Shown: positions 17,688 to 26,323 of the stretch, one piece after another
Layout of the letters: every line of letters starts with the position of its first letter
How positions within the stretch are numbered: position 1 is the stretch's first letter
From: Dichotomicrobium sp964540795
GTDB lineage: Bacteria; Pseudomonadota; Alphaproteobacteria; Rhizobiales; Rhodomicrobiaceae
Assembly (NCBI GenBank): GCA_964540795.1
Contig: CAZINX010000001.1
Location: forward strand, 385,287 to 449,286
Direction of reading: 5' to 3'
DNA: 64,000 bases
Program-made: the position numbers and the translations under genes
Notes under the pieces: model-generated
What the model was told of the DNA's origin: nothing
Databases searched by the model: none
Seen by the model: the letters and a program-made list of their open reading frames with translations, nothing else

Positions 17688-19142
17688 ATGGCCGCCGACA
17701 GTTTCCTTCACGACGACAAACTCCGCGAGGAGTGCGGGGTGTTCGGCATCTTCGGACACGAGGACGCCGCGCCGCTCACCGTGCTCGGCCTGCACGCGCT
17801 ACAGCATCGCGGGCAGGAAGCCGCAGGCATCGTCTCTTACGACGGCGAGCATTTCCATTCCGAGCGCCGGCTCGGCCTTGTCGGAGACCAGTTCACCAAG
17901 AAATCGGTCGTGGACCGGCTCAAGGGCCATGCGGCCGTCGGCCATGTGCGCTATTCCACCACGGGCGAAACGGCGATGCGCAATGTTCAGCCGCTGTTCG
18001 CCGACCTTTCGGGCGGCGGTTTCGCGCTGGCGCATAACGGCAATCTGACGAACGCGCTGAAAATCCGGCAGGACCTGATCGCCTCCGGCGCGATCTGCCA
18101 GTCGACCTCGGACACCGAGGTCATAATGCATCTGGTGGCGCGCAGCCGGAAGCAGCGCCTCGTCGAGCGGCTTATCGACGCGCTTCTGCAGATCGAGGGC
18201 GGCTATGCGCTCGTGGCCGTCACCAACAAGAAGCTGATTGGCGCGCGCGATCCGCTGGGCCTGCGCCCGCTGGTGCTGGGCAAGCTCGACGGCGCTTATG
18301 TGTTCGCTTCCGAGACCTGCGCGCTCGACATCATCGGCGCGGAGTTCGTCCGCGAGGTCGAGAATGGCGAGGTTGTGGTCGTCACCAAGGACGGGCTCGA
18401 AAGCCACCGCCCCTTCCCCGCACGAACGCCCCGGCCCTGCCTCTTCGAATACATCTACTTCGCCCGCCCTGATTCCGTCATCGGCGGGCGAAGCGTTTAC
18501 GAGGTCCGCAAGAAGTTCGGCGAGCAACTCGCGATCGAAGCGCCGGCGCAGGCCGATGTCGTGGTGCCGGTGCCCGATTCCGGCGTGCCCTCTGCGATTG
18601 GCTATGCGCAAGCAAGCGGTCTGCCCTTCGAGCTGGGCATCATCCGCAACCAGTATGTCGGGCGCACGTTCATCGAGCCGGAGCAGCGCATCCGCAAGCT
18701 GGGCGTGAAGCTCAAACACAGCGGCAACAGCGCGGCGATCTGCGGCAAACGCATCGTGCTCATCGACGACAGTATCGTGCGCGGCACCACATCCATCAAG
18801 ATCGTGCAGATGATGTATGAAAAGGGCGCGGCCGAGGTGCATATGCGCGTGGCCTGCCCGCCCATCAGCTATCCCGATTTCTACGGCATCGACACTCCCT
18901 CGAAAGCCAAGCTGCTGGCCTCGCACCACACGCTTGAGGAAATGCGCGATTTCATCGGCGTGGAGAGCCTCGCCTTCCTTTCGGTGGACGGTATATATCG
19001 CGCGCTTGGATATGAGGCGCGCGACCCGGCGAACCCGCAATTCGCCGATCATTACTTCACCGGCGATTATCCCACGCGGCTGGTCGATCAGGACGACAAC
19101 CAGCCGCACCGCCAGCTTTCGTTGCTGGCCGAAGCAAGCTAG
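17688..19142 (+). CDS. purF: Amidophosphoribosyltransferase
   Basis: PurF makes 5-phosphoribosylamine from PRPP and glutamine, the committed step of purine synthesis. The 484-residue protein has a short propeptide ending before the nucleophile Cys in REECGVFGIFG (Cys16), the HNGNLTN glutamine-site motif and the PRPP-binding IVLIDDSIVRGTTS. The propeptide places it with the class that is processed and usually carries an iron-sulfur cluster. The leader is unusually structured. Confidence 0.97.
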   Translation: MAADSFLHDDKLREECGVFGIFGHEDAAPLTVLGLHALQHRGQEAAGIVSYDGEHFHSERRLGLVGDQFTKKSVVDRLKGHAAVGHVRYSTTGETAMRNVQPLFADLSGGGFALAHNGNLTNALKIRQDLIASGAICQSTSDTEVIMHLVARSRKQRLVERLIDALLQIEGGYALVAVTNKKLIGARDPLGLRPLVLGKLDGAYVFASETCALDIIGAEFVREVENGEVVVVTKDGLESHRPFPARTPRPCLFEYIYFARPDSVIGGRSVYEVRKKFGEQLAIEAPAQADVVVPVPDSGVPSAIGYAQASGLPFELGIIRNQYVGRTFIEPEQRIRKLGVKLKHSGNSAAICGKRIVLIDDSIVRGTTSIKIVQMMYEKGAAEVHMRVACPPISYPDFYGIDTPSKAKLLASHHTLEEMRDFIGVESLAFLSVDGIYRALGYEARDPANPQFADHYFTGDYPTRLVDQDDNQPHRQLSLLAEAS

Positions 19143-19147
19143 GCCGC

Positions 19148-19909
19148 ATGTCGCAAATGGTTGCCCAGAGCGAGACGGCCGGGCGACTGGCCGGGCGCAC
19201 CGCCGTCATCACCGGCGCTTCGCGTGGGATCGGCCGGGCGGTGGCTTTGGGCTTCGCGCGGCAAGGCGCGCATGTCATCGCCGTGGCGCGGACCAAGGGC
19301 GCTCTGGAGGAACTGGACGACGAGATCAGGGCCGAAGGCGGCGCCTGCTCGCTCATCACGCTCAATCTCAGGCAGGGCGACAAGGTGGATGCGCTCGGGC
19401 CGACGCTCTACCAGCGCTGGCCGCATATCGACATCTTGGTGGCCAATGCCGGGGTGCTCGGGACCCTGACGCCCGTGGCGCATATCCAGGAGCGGGACTG
19501 GGACGAGGTGATGAGCGTCAACGTCACGGCGAACATGCGCCTGATCCGCACGCTCGATCCGCTTTTGCGCCGCTCCGATGCCGGTCGGGCGATCTTCGTA
19601 TCGTCCGGCGTGGCTACCGCGCCGCGAGCCTATTGGGGGGAATACGCGGCCACCAAGGCGGCGCTGGAGACGCTGGCGCTCACCTACGCTGCGGAGACCG
19701 TCTCCACGCCGGTGCGCGTCAACATCGTCAATCCGGGCCGCACACGCACGGCGATGCGCGCGGCCGCATATCCGGGCGAAGACCCGGCCACGCTCAAGCC
19801 GCCGGAGGCGGTCGTGCCGCTGTTCGTGGATTTGGCCAGCCCGGAGTGCGCGGTAACAGGCCAGCGCTTCGATTACGAGGACTACGCGGCGAAAGCCGGC
19901 TCTATCTAG
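19148..19909 (+). CDS. Short-chain dehydrogenase/reductase of unknown substrate
   Basis: This 253-residue SDR has the cofactor motif TGASRGIGRAV, a VANAGVLG NAG motif, a Ser in VSSGVA and the YAATKAA catalytic Tyr-Lys. It resembles the SDR commonly found just after purF in Rhizobiales, whose substrate is not known to me. It starts 5 bp after the purF stop and so is probably co-transcribed. The GASRGIGR pattern with a nearby basic residue suggests NADP preference, but this is inference. Confidence 0.85.
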   Translation: MSQMVAQSETAGRLAGRTAVITGASRGIGRAVALGFARQGAHVIAVARTKGALEELDDEIRAEGGACSLITLNLRQGDKVDALGPTLYQRWPHIDILVANAGVLGTLTPVAHIQERDWDEVMSVNVTANMRLIRTLDPLLRRSDAGRAIFVSSGVATAPRAYWGEYAATKAALETLALTYAAETVSTPVRVNIVNPGRTRTAMRAAAYPGEDPATLKPPEAVVPLFVDLASPECAVTGQRFDYEDYAAKAGSI

Positions 19910-19940
19910 GGCCCTTTTCGCTACGACTGAAGCCCCTGCC

Positions 19941-20056
19941 CCGTCGTCTTTGCCGGACTTGATCCGGCAATCCAGCTTATGAGCGTGATGGCTGCAGCGC
20001 TGGATGCCCGTGTTCCCCGGATCGCTGTCCGGGGACAGGCAAGCACGGGCATGACG
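19941..20056. repeat. Palindromic intergenic repeat element (RIME/REP-like)
   Basis: This compact element sits between convergent genes. It contains a perfect 8-bp stem TTGCCGGA/TCCGGCAA (19950-19957 with 19963-19970), a second perfect 8-bp stem TCCCCGGA/TCCGGGGA (20014-20021 with 20028-20035), and longer-range pairs TCCAGC/GCTGGA (19971-19976 with 19999-20004) and TGCCCGTG/CACGGGCA (20005-20012 with 20044-20051). The style matches the mosaic palindromic repeats of alphaproteobacterial genomes. I see one copy in the window. It could stop transcription from both sides. Confidence 0.6.
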
Positions 20057-20080
20057 TGGCTCCCACTAAGCGAAAACCAC

Positions 20081-20884
20081 TCAGTCCGGCGTCTCGATGA
20101 CCATGCCGTCATAGGCCGGCTCGATCCCGCGCGGCAGTTCCCGCTTCAGCGCGTTGTAATCCAGATCGTTGTGCATGTGCGTCAACACGCCATGCGGCAC
20201 GTCCAGCCGCCGGATCCAGTCCAGCGCCTGCTCAACAGTGAAATGCGCCGGGTGTTGCGGCGCGTGACGCAGGGCATCCACTACCCAGACCTCCAGACCG
20301 TCCAGCAGCGGCAGCGAACTGTCCGGCAGCCCGCTGATATCGCTGGAATAGGCCAGTCCGCCAACGCGAAAGCCCAGCGAGACGATGTTGCCGTGAAGCT
20401 GGGCAAAGGGCATCGCCTCGATCGCGCCGCCCGCGCCGTCGATCCGCACAGGCTTGCCTGGCCGGATCGTATGCGGGCGCAGGATCGGCGGATAGGGGCT
20501 GCCCTCCGGCGCCTGGAAAACATAATAAAAGCGGCGTTCCAGCGCGGCGCGCGTCGGCTCGTCGAAATAAACGTCAAGCTGCTCGCGCCGGCGAAAGACG
20601 ATAGCGCGGAGATCGTCGATGCCGTGGGTGTGGTCGGCGTGGTCGTGGGTGTAGAGTACCCCGTCGAGCCAGGCGACGTCATGGCGCAGGAACTGCTCGC
20701 GCATGTCGGGGCAACTGTCGACCAGCACGGTCGTCGTTCCGTGATTGCCGATACGCTCTATCAGCAGCGAGCAGCGCGTGCGGCGATTGCGCGGCTCGTT
20801 CGGATCGCATTTGCCCCAGTCGCCGCCAATGCGCGGCACGCCGCCTGAAGAGCCGCAGCCCAGGATCGTGAAGCGGTATGGCAT
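20081..20884 (-). CDS. MBL-fold metallohydrolase (PhnP/phosphoribosyl cyclic phosphodiesterase-like)
   Basis: The 267-residue protein has the start LGCGSSGGVPRIGG typical of PhnP-like hydrolases, the metal motif THDHADHTHG (HxHxDH) and later histidines in DALRH and LTHMHNDLDY. Such enzymes hydrolyse cyclic phosphodiesters, but the natural substrate in this lineage is not established. No phosphonate genes are nearby. It follows tatD with stop and start sharing one base (TGATG), a usual metG-tatD-MBL order. Confidence 0.85.
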   Translation of the reverse strand: MPYRFTILGCGSSGGVPRIGGDWGKCDPNEPRNRRTRCSLLIERIGNHGTTTVLVDSCPDMREQFLRHDVAWLDGVLYTHDHADHTHGIDDLRAIVFRRREQLDVYFDEPTRAALERRFYYVFQAPEGSPYPPILRPHTIRPGKPVRIDGAGGAIEAMPFAQLHGNIVSLGFRVGGLAYSSDISGLPDSSLPLLDGLEVWVVDALRHAPQHPAHFTVEQALDWIRRLDVPHGVLTHMHNDLDYNALKRELPRGIEPAYDGMVIETPD

Positions 20885-21702
20885 CAGGCCACCCGGCCTT
20901 GCTCACGCGGAGTGATGGCTGCATCCCGGGGCATCCGCGAAAACAGCCGATAAACATTTTCGGTCGTCGCTCGCGCGATCTCGTCTTCGCTCACGCCCTT
21001 GACCTCGGCCAGCACCTTCGCCGTGTGGCGCACATAGGCCGGCTCGTTGCGCTTGCCGCGATGGGGCACAGGCGCGAGATAAGGCGCGTCGGTCTCGACC
21101 AGTACGCGGTCCATCGGCACGGTCGCGGCAATCTCGCGCAGTTCATCCGCCCGCTTGAAGGTCAGGACGCCTGAAAACGATACGTAAAGCCCCAGCGCCA
21201 GCCCCCGCCGCGCCAGTTCCGGGCCGGAGGTAAAGCAGTGCAGCACCGCGCTGAACGCGCCCTTGCCCATCTCTTCTTCGAGGATGGCGGCGGTGTCGTC
21301 TTCCGCCTCGCGCGAGTGGATCACCAGCGGCAGGCCGGTTTGCCGCGCGGCCTCGATATGACGGCGGAAGCCCGCCGTCTGATCTTCCACGGCGCTGAAA
21401 TCATAGTGGTAATCCAGCCCCGCCTCGCCGATCGCGACGACCTTGTCGCGCTTCGCCGCCGCCAGAATGTCCTCCAGCAGCACGTCCTTCTCTTCGGTGG
21501 CGTAGTGCGGGTGCGTGCCGGCGGAGCAGAACACGTCCGCATAGGCCTGCGTGAGCGCGTAAATCTCCTCGAAGCGTCGCATCCGCGTGGAGATCGTAAT
21601 CATCGGGCTGACGCCAGCCTCGCGCGCCCGCGCGATGACCGCATCGCGTTCCGGCGCGAAGTCGGGAAAATCCAGATGGCAATGGCTGTCGATGAGCATC
21701 AC
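20884..21702 (-). CDS. tatD: TatD family metal-dependent hydrolase
   Basis: TatD proteins are TIM-barrel, metal-dependent deoxyribonucleases linked to DNA repair and quality control. The 272-residue protein shows the metal site IDSHCHLDFPDF near the N-terminus, IGEAGLDYHYD, a LVIHSREA histidine, LHCFTS and the late ETDAPYLAPVPHRGKRNEP. It overlaps metG by 4 bp upstream and the MBL gene by 1 bp downstream, so the three are tightly coupled. The exact paralogue (TatD, YcfH type) cannot be separated by sequence reading; position after metG favours the YcfH type. Confidence 0.9.
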   Translation of the reverse strand: MMLIDSHCHLDFPDFAPERDAVIARAREAGVSPMITISTRMRRFEEIYALTQAYADVFCSAGTHPHYATEEKDVLLEDILAAAKRDKVVAIGEAGLDYHYDFSAVEDQTAGFRRHIEAARQTGLPLVIHSREAEDDTAAILEEEMGKGAFSAVLHCFTSGPELARRGLALGLYVSFSGVLTFKRADELREIAATVPMDRVLVETDAPYLAPVPHRGKRNEPAYVRHTAKVLAEVKGVSEDEIARATTENVYRLFSRMPRDAAITPREQGRVA

Positions 21703-23264
21703 TGAGCGGCTTGTTTCTCATCCTGTTCGACAAAGCGCGGGAAGACCGGCTCCGGCTTTGGCAACTGTGTGCCCGCGGGTAACCGGCCGGCCTCGCCCAG
21801 ATGGGCGAAATCGCGCGCATCATTCGGCACGGCGAGCTGGTCGAGCAGCTTGCCCGCTGCCTCCGGCGTCAGGGCTTGCGCGAGGATCGCGACCTGGCGC
21901 ACGACTTCGGCCGTAACATAGAGCACCGTGCCCATGCGCGGCGGATCGGTCTTCTTCAGCGCCCACGGTTCCTGCGCGGCGAAATAGCGGTTGGCCTCTC
22001 CTACGACGTTCCAGACCGCCTCGGCGGCCTTGTGGATCGCCTGCGTCTCCAGCGCCTCGCGCACTGTCGCAAGCGTTCCGTCCGCAAGCGCCAGCAGCGC
22101 GCGGTCCGCATCGGTGAACTCGCCCGGCTCCGGCAGCGCGCCCCCGCAGTTCTTGGCGATCATGCTCAGGGAACGCTGAGCAAGGTTGCCCAGATCATTC
22201 GCCAGATCGGCGTTGATGCGATTGACGATGGCCTCATGGCTGTAGCTGCCGTCCTGCCCGAACGGCACCTCGCGCAGCAGGAAATAGCGAAGCTGATCGA
22301 CGCCATAGACCGAGACGAGCGCGAACGGATCGACAACATTGCCGACCGATTTCGACATCTTCTCGCCCCGGTTGAACAAAAAGCCGTGCGCGAAAACCCT
22401 TTTGGGCAGCGGGAGACCCGCCGACATCAGAAACGCCGGCCAGTAGACCGCGTGGAAGCGCAGGATGTCCTTGCCGATCACATGCAAGTCGGCCGGCCAG
22501 TAGCGCTTGTAGCTCCCACTGTCGGTATCAGGATAACCGACGCCCGTAATGTAGTTCGTCAGTGCGTCCACCCATACATAAATGACATGCCCCGGCGCAT
22601 TCGGCACCGGGATGCCCCAGTCCAACGTGGTGCGTGAGATCGACAGGTCCATCAGCCCGCCTTCCACGAAACTCACAACCTCGTTGCGGCGCTCGGGCGG
22701 CAGAATGAAATCCGGGTTTTCGGCGTAGTGCTCGAGCAGGCCCGGTCCATATTTCGACAGGCGAAAGAAATAGGTCTGCTCCTCGGTCCACTCCACCGGC
22801 GTGCCGGTTGGCCCGCGGCGCACGCCGTCCTCGCCCACTTGCGTCTCGCTTTCGGCGTAGAAAGCTTCGTCGCGCACCGAGTACCAGCCCGCATAGGTGT
22901 CAAGATAGATGTCGCCCTGCGCCTCCATCCGCTTCCAGATATGCGCGACAGCCTCGTAATGGCGCGGCTCGGTGGTGCGGATGAAGTCGTCGTTGGAGAC
23001 CTCCAGGACCCGGCACATCTCCTGAAACTGCGGGGTGTTTCGATCTCCCAGTTGCTGGGGCGTCAGCCCCTGTTTCTGGGCCGTCTGCTTCATCTTCAGC
23101 CCGTGCTCGTCCACGCCGGTGAGGAAGAAAACATCGTAGCCGTCCAGCCGGCGGAAGCGCGCCAGCGCGTCGGTCGCAATGGCCTCGTAGGCGTGGCCGA
23201 TATGCGGCGCGCCGTTGGGGTAGGAAATGGCCGTGGTCAGATAATAAGCGGGCTTGGTCGTCAT
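21699..23264 (-). CDS. metG: Methionyl-tRNA synthetase
   Basis: MetG charges tRNA-Met. The 521-residue class I synthetase has the HIGH motif in GAPHIGHAY (residues about 18-26), TGVDEHGLK, and KMSKS in GEKMSKSVGN, followed by the helical anticodon-binding domain. No zinc-knuckle cysteines of the E. coli kind and no C-terminal tRNA-binding (EMAP-like) domain are present; the protein ends after the anticodon domain with a short Lys/Gln-rich tail. It overlaps tatD by 4 bp. Confidence 0.96.
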   Translation of the reverse strand: MTTKPAYYLTTAISYPNGAPHIGHAYEAIATDALARFRRLDGYDVFFLTGVDEHGLKMKQTAQKQGLTPQQLGDRNTPQFQEMCRVLEVSNDDFIRTTEPRHYEAVAHIWKRMEAQGDIYLDTYAGWYSVRDEAFYAESETQVGEDGVRRGPTGTPVEWTEEQTYFFRLSKYGPGLLEHYAENPDFILPPERRNEVVSFVEGGLMDLSISRTTLDWGIPVPNAPGHVIYVWVDALTNYITGVGYPDTDSGSYKRYWPADLHVIGKDILRFHAVYWPAFLMSAGLPLPKRVFAHGFLFNRGEKMSKSVGNVVDPFALVSVYGVDQLRYFLLREVPFGQDGSYSHEAIVNRINADLANDLGNLAQRSLSMIAKNCGGALPEPGEFTDADRALLALADGTLATVREALETQAIHKAAEAVWNVVGEANRYFAAQEPWALKKTDPPRMGTVLYVTAEVVRQVAILAQALTPEAAGKLLDQLAVPNDARDFAHLGEAGRLPAGTQLPKPEPVFPRFVEQDEKQAAQ

Positions 23265-23315
23265 CTGCGTATTGTTCCGCCTTGAGGGTTGCTGCGCTTG
23301 CGGCGTCCGCGCGCT

Positions 23316-24401
23316 TTACGCCGGATGCGCGCGCTTTGCCAGCCGCGCGGCGTTTTCGATCTCGCTGAACAGCCGCATCAGCGCTGCGCCGCGGTCGAGA
23401 TTGAGCGTCTCGGCCTCTGCCCGCAAGCGCTTCCCTGTGTCCCACACCTCCATCCATCGCGCAAGGCTGTGCGCGTGGAACACGCCGGAGCTGTGAGGCG
23501 ATTGCGCGGCCTGCCGGATCGCCGCGGCCAGCGCGTCCTCGACCAGATCGAAGACAAGATCGTATCCCGGGCCGGACTTGGCATTGCTCGCGGTCTCGAT
23601 CAAACGGAACACCTCGGCGTCGTCAAGGCGCGGAAGGCGCTCGAACATCTGCCGGATCAGGGCGTAGGCCTCAGCGCCGCCGCCGGCAATCAGCTCCAGC
23701 GCGCGCCGGGGCCGGCCGTTCGTGGCGGCGAGGATCGGCTCCAGCGTCTCCGGCTCAGGCACATTTACGCCGGCCGCCGCGCAGGCAGCTTCAACCGCCT
23801 GGCCCGTCTCTTCCGCGCCCAGCGGGCGCAGGCGCAGACGCTCGCAGCGTGAGGCGATGGTCGGGAGCAGGCGGCCCGCGCTCGTGGCGATCAGGAAGAA
23901 CAGCGTGCGCGGCGGCGGCTCCTCCAGCGATTTCAGCAGGGCGTTCGCCGAACTGGTGTTGAAATCGTCAGCGCTGTCAACGATCACCACGCGCCAGCCC
24001 TCCCCCGCCGTCGTGCCGAGAAAGTGCCGGAGCCGGCGCACATCATCGACCGCGATCTGCGTGCGCAATTTCCTGGTTTGCGGATTGAGCATCCGGCGCA
24101 CGACCATGAGCCGCGGATGCGCCTGCGCCGCGATCAGCCGCCGCGTTTCCTCGATGCTCTCGACGCCCTGGGCCAGCGCCTCCGCCGTGAAGTCGTAGAC
24201 CAGCGTTGCCTTGCCGATGCCCGGCGGGCCCGCGACGATCCACCCATGCGCGATCCGTGCGCCGTGCAGCCGCTCGCTCAGGCGGGCGCGTTCGGCGGCG
24301 TGCCCGACGAGACCGGCGGTCTCGCGCGGATGCGGCCATTCGCCGAGGCGGTCCGCTTCCGGCGGCGGTGTGTCGGGGCTTTGTCGTGCGGGTCGGGCCA
24401 T
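23316..24401 (-). CDS. holB: DNA polymerase III subunit delta'
   Basis: HolB is part of the clamp loader. The 361-residue AAA+ protein has a Walker A GPPGIGKATL, the SADDFNTSSANALLKSLEEPP region typical of delta' and clamp-loader ATPases, and LIATSAGRLLPTIASRCERL with the sensor/SRC motif. The Walker A retains the lysine. No zinc-binding cysteine cluster like that of the tau/gamma subunit is seen. It starts 3 bp after tmk ends and is followed by metG after 51 bp. Confidence 0.94.
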   Translation of the reverse strand: MARPARQSPDTPPPEADRLGEWPHPRETAGLVGHAAERARLSERLHGARIAHGWIVAGPPGIGKATLVYDFTAEALAQGVESIEETRRLIAAQAHPRLMVVRRMLNPQTRKLRTQIAVDDVRRLRHFLGTTAGEGWRVVIVDSADDFNTSSANALLKSLEEPPPRTLFFLIATSAGRLLPTIASRCERLRLRPLGAEETGQAVEAACAAAGVNVPEPETLEPILAATNGRPRRALELIAGGGAEAYALIRQMFERLPRLDDAEVFRLIETASNAKSGPGYDLVFDLVEDALAAAIRQAAQSPHSSGVFHAHSLARWMEVWDTGKRLRAEAETLNLDRGAALMRLFSEIENAARLAKRAHPA

Positions 24402-24404
24402 CGG

Positions 24405-25043
24405 TTACGGGTTCAGGCGTTCTTCGACGACCTTCCAGATCGCGGCTTCCACCGTCTCCGGGTCGGCCGAGGCGTCGATCACCGCGCAGCGCCAAGGCTC
24501 GCAGCGCGCGATGTTCAGGAATTCCGAGCGCAGGTTCTGGTGAAATGCCAGCGGCATTTTTTCGTAACGGTCCTTTTCCGTGCCCTTGAGCCGTTCCAGC
24601 GCCTGCTCGGCTGGCAGGTCGAGGATCAGCGTCAGGTCCGGGCGCGTGGGCCAGACGATCGTGCGCTCCATCGCCTCAAGCATGGACAAGGGCACCTCGC
24701 CGCCCGCGCCCTGATAGGCCCGTGTCGAGTCGGAAAAGCGGTCGCAGACCACCCACTTGCCCCCGTCAAGGGCGGGACGGATGGTGATTTCCAGATGGGA
24801 ATGGCGCGCGGCATAGAATAGTGCCGCCTCGGCCAGTCCGCCGAACCGCTCGATCTTGCCGGACAGCAGCAATTCGCGGATTTGCTCGGCGCGGGGCGAG
24901 CCGCCGGGTTCGCGCGTCAGCACCACGCTGTGTCCGCGCGACTCCAGCCGGTCGCGCAGACGCTTGGCCTGAGTGGATTTGCCTGCGCCCTCCCCGCCTT
25001 CGAGCGTGATGAATTTGCCTGCCGACAAAGCCGCCTGTCCCAT
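24405..25043 (-). CDS. tmk: Thymidylate kinase
   Basis: Tmk phosphorylates dTMP to dTDP. The 212-residue protein has the P-loop LEGGEGAGKSTQAKRL, the DRx motif in VCDRFSDSTRAYQG and a LID region (ERLKGTEKDRYEKM). The order dacC-tmk-holB-metG-tatD-MBL is a typical alphaproteobacterial operon; spacing is 39 bp after the carboxypeptidase gene and 3 bp before holB. Confidence 0.96.
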   Translation of the reverse strand: MGQAALSAGKFITLEGGEGAGKSTQAKRLRDRLESRGHSVVLTREPGGSPRAEQIRELLLSGKIERFGGLAEAALFYAARHSHLEITIRPALDGGKWVVCDRFSDSTRAYQGAGGEVPLSMLEAMERTIVWPTRPDLTLILDLPAEQALERLKGTEKDRYEKMPLAFHQNLRSEFLNIARCEPWRCAVIDASADPETVEAAIWKVVEERLNP

Positions 25044-25082
25044 GTCGCGATTGTTCAGGCGCCGCGCGCCCTCCGCGACTGT

Positions 25083-26240
25083 TTATAACAGCCAACCGAA
25101 GGCCAGCATCAGGATGGTATCGAAACCGCGCGCGATCACGCCGCCTTTCTCCACATCTTCCGCAGCGTAGAGCGGCGCGCTGTTGCTGATGCCTTCATCG
25201 GTCGTGACGCGGATTTCGGCCACGCGTTCGCCCTGCGCAATCGGCGGATAGAGCGGCCCGACATAGGCGATTTCGGCAGAAATGCGCTCACGCTCCGTCG
25301 CCCGCGGCAAAAGGATCGTGACATCGCCCTCGCCCGTCAGATCGACGAAGCGGCTGTCCCCGCCCCAAACACGGGCGGTCCCGACGATCTCGCCCGCGTC
25401 GAACAGCGTGAATTGCCTGAAGCTGCGCAGGCCCCAGTTGAGCAGCCGGACCGCCTCGTTGCGCCGGGCGCTGCTGGTCTCCAGTCCATTGACGACGGCA
25501 ATCATGCGCCGCCCATCGGTCTGGGCCGAGGCGACCACACCGTAACCCGATCCGCTCGTGAAGCCTGTTTTCAACCCGTCGGCCTTGCCATCGCGCACCA
25601 GCCGGTTCCGGTTAAGAAAGCGGTGGCGGCGATATTTGAGTTCAGGCTCGGCAAAATAGCCGTAATACTCGGGGTATTCCCGGATGACATGGCGCGCCAG
25701 CACAGCCAGATCGCGTGCGGACATGTAATGATTGGGATCGGGCAGGCCGGTCGAATTGACGAAGTTGGAATTCTCCAGCCCAATTTCGTCAGCATAGTTG
25801 TTCATCAGGCGGGCGAAGCCTTCTTCCGAGCCGGCGAGACCCTCCGCCAGAACGATGCTGGCGTCGTTGCCCGACTGGATCACAACGCCGCGCACAAGCT
25901 GCTCCACCGTGACCGAGGAATTGATCGGCGCGAACATTGCCGAAGTGCGCGAGGGCGCGCCACCCGTCCGCCATGCATTCTCGCTCACCACGAATTCGTC
26001 GTCGAGTTCGAGCCGCCCGTCCTTGAGCGCCTTGAACACGACAGCAAGCGTCATGAGCTTGCTCATGCTGGCAGGCGGCATCTGCTCGTCGCCGCGCTTG
26101 TTGTAGAGCACCGCGCCGGTTTCGTGGTCCATCAGGAAAGCGTAAGGGGCATCGCTCTCAAAGGCCGCGCGCGCCGGTTGGGCCGCCCAGGCGGCCAGGA
26201 CACTCAGAACCACTGCCCAAACAACGAAAAATCCACGCAC
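25083..26240 (-). CDS. dacC: D-alanyl-D-alanine carboxypeptidase (penicillin-binding protein 5/6 family)
   Basis: This periplasmic serine peptidase trims the terminal D-Ala of peptidoglycan stem peptides. The 385-residue protein has a cleavable signal peptide (VVWAVVLSVLAAWAAQPARAAF), the SxxK motif in PASMSKLM, SGND as SxN and KTGFTSGSGY as KTG, then a C-terminal beta-domain and a final hydrophobic/amphipathic anchor (FDTILMLAFGWLL). DacA, DacC and DacF names are used interchangeably for this position; the symbol is uncertain. Confidence 0.92.
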   Translation of the reverse strand: MRGFFVVWAVVLSVLAAWAAQPARAAFESDAPYAFLMDHETGAVLYNKRGDEQMPPASMSKLMTLAVVFKALKDGRLELDDEFVVSENAWRTGGAPSRTSAMFAPINSSVTVEQLVRGVVIQSGNDASIVLAEGLAGSEEGFARLMNNYADEIGLENSNFVNSTGLPDPNHYMSARDLAVLARHVIREYPEYYGYFAEPELKYRRHRFLNRNRLVRDGKADGLKTGFTSGSGYGVVASAQTDGRRMIAVVNGLETSSARRNEAVRLLNWGLRSFRQFTLFDAGEIVGTARVWGGDSRFVDLTGEGDVTILLPRATERERISAEIAYVGPLYPPIAQGERVAEIRVTTDEGISNSAPLYAAEDVEKGGVIARGFDTILMLAFGWLL

Positions 26241-26323
26241 TGTTTCGCCCCGCGCTTACAAACCCTTGCCCATACCGCAACATCGGCATGGACAAAGACT
26301 TAACACCAGCGGCGCAAAAAAAA

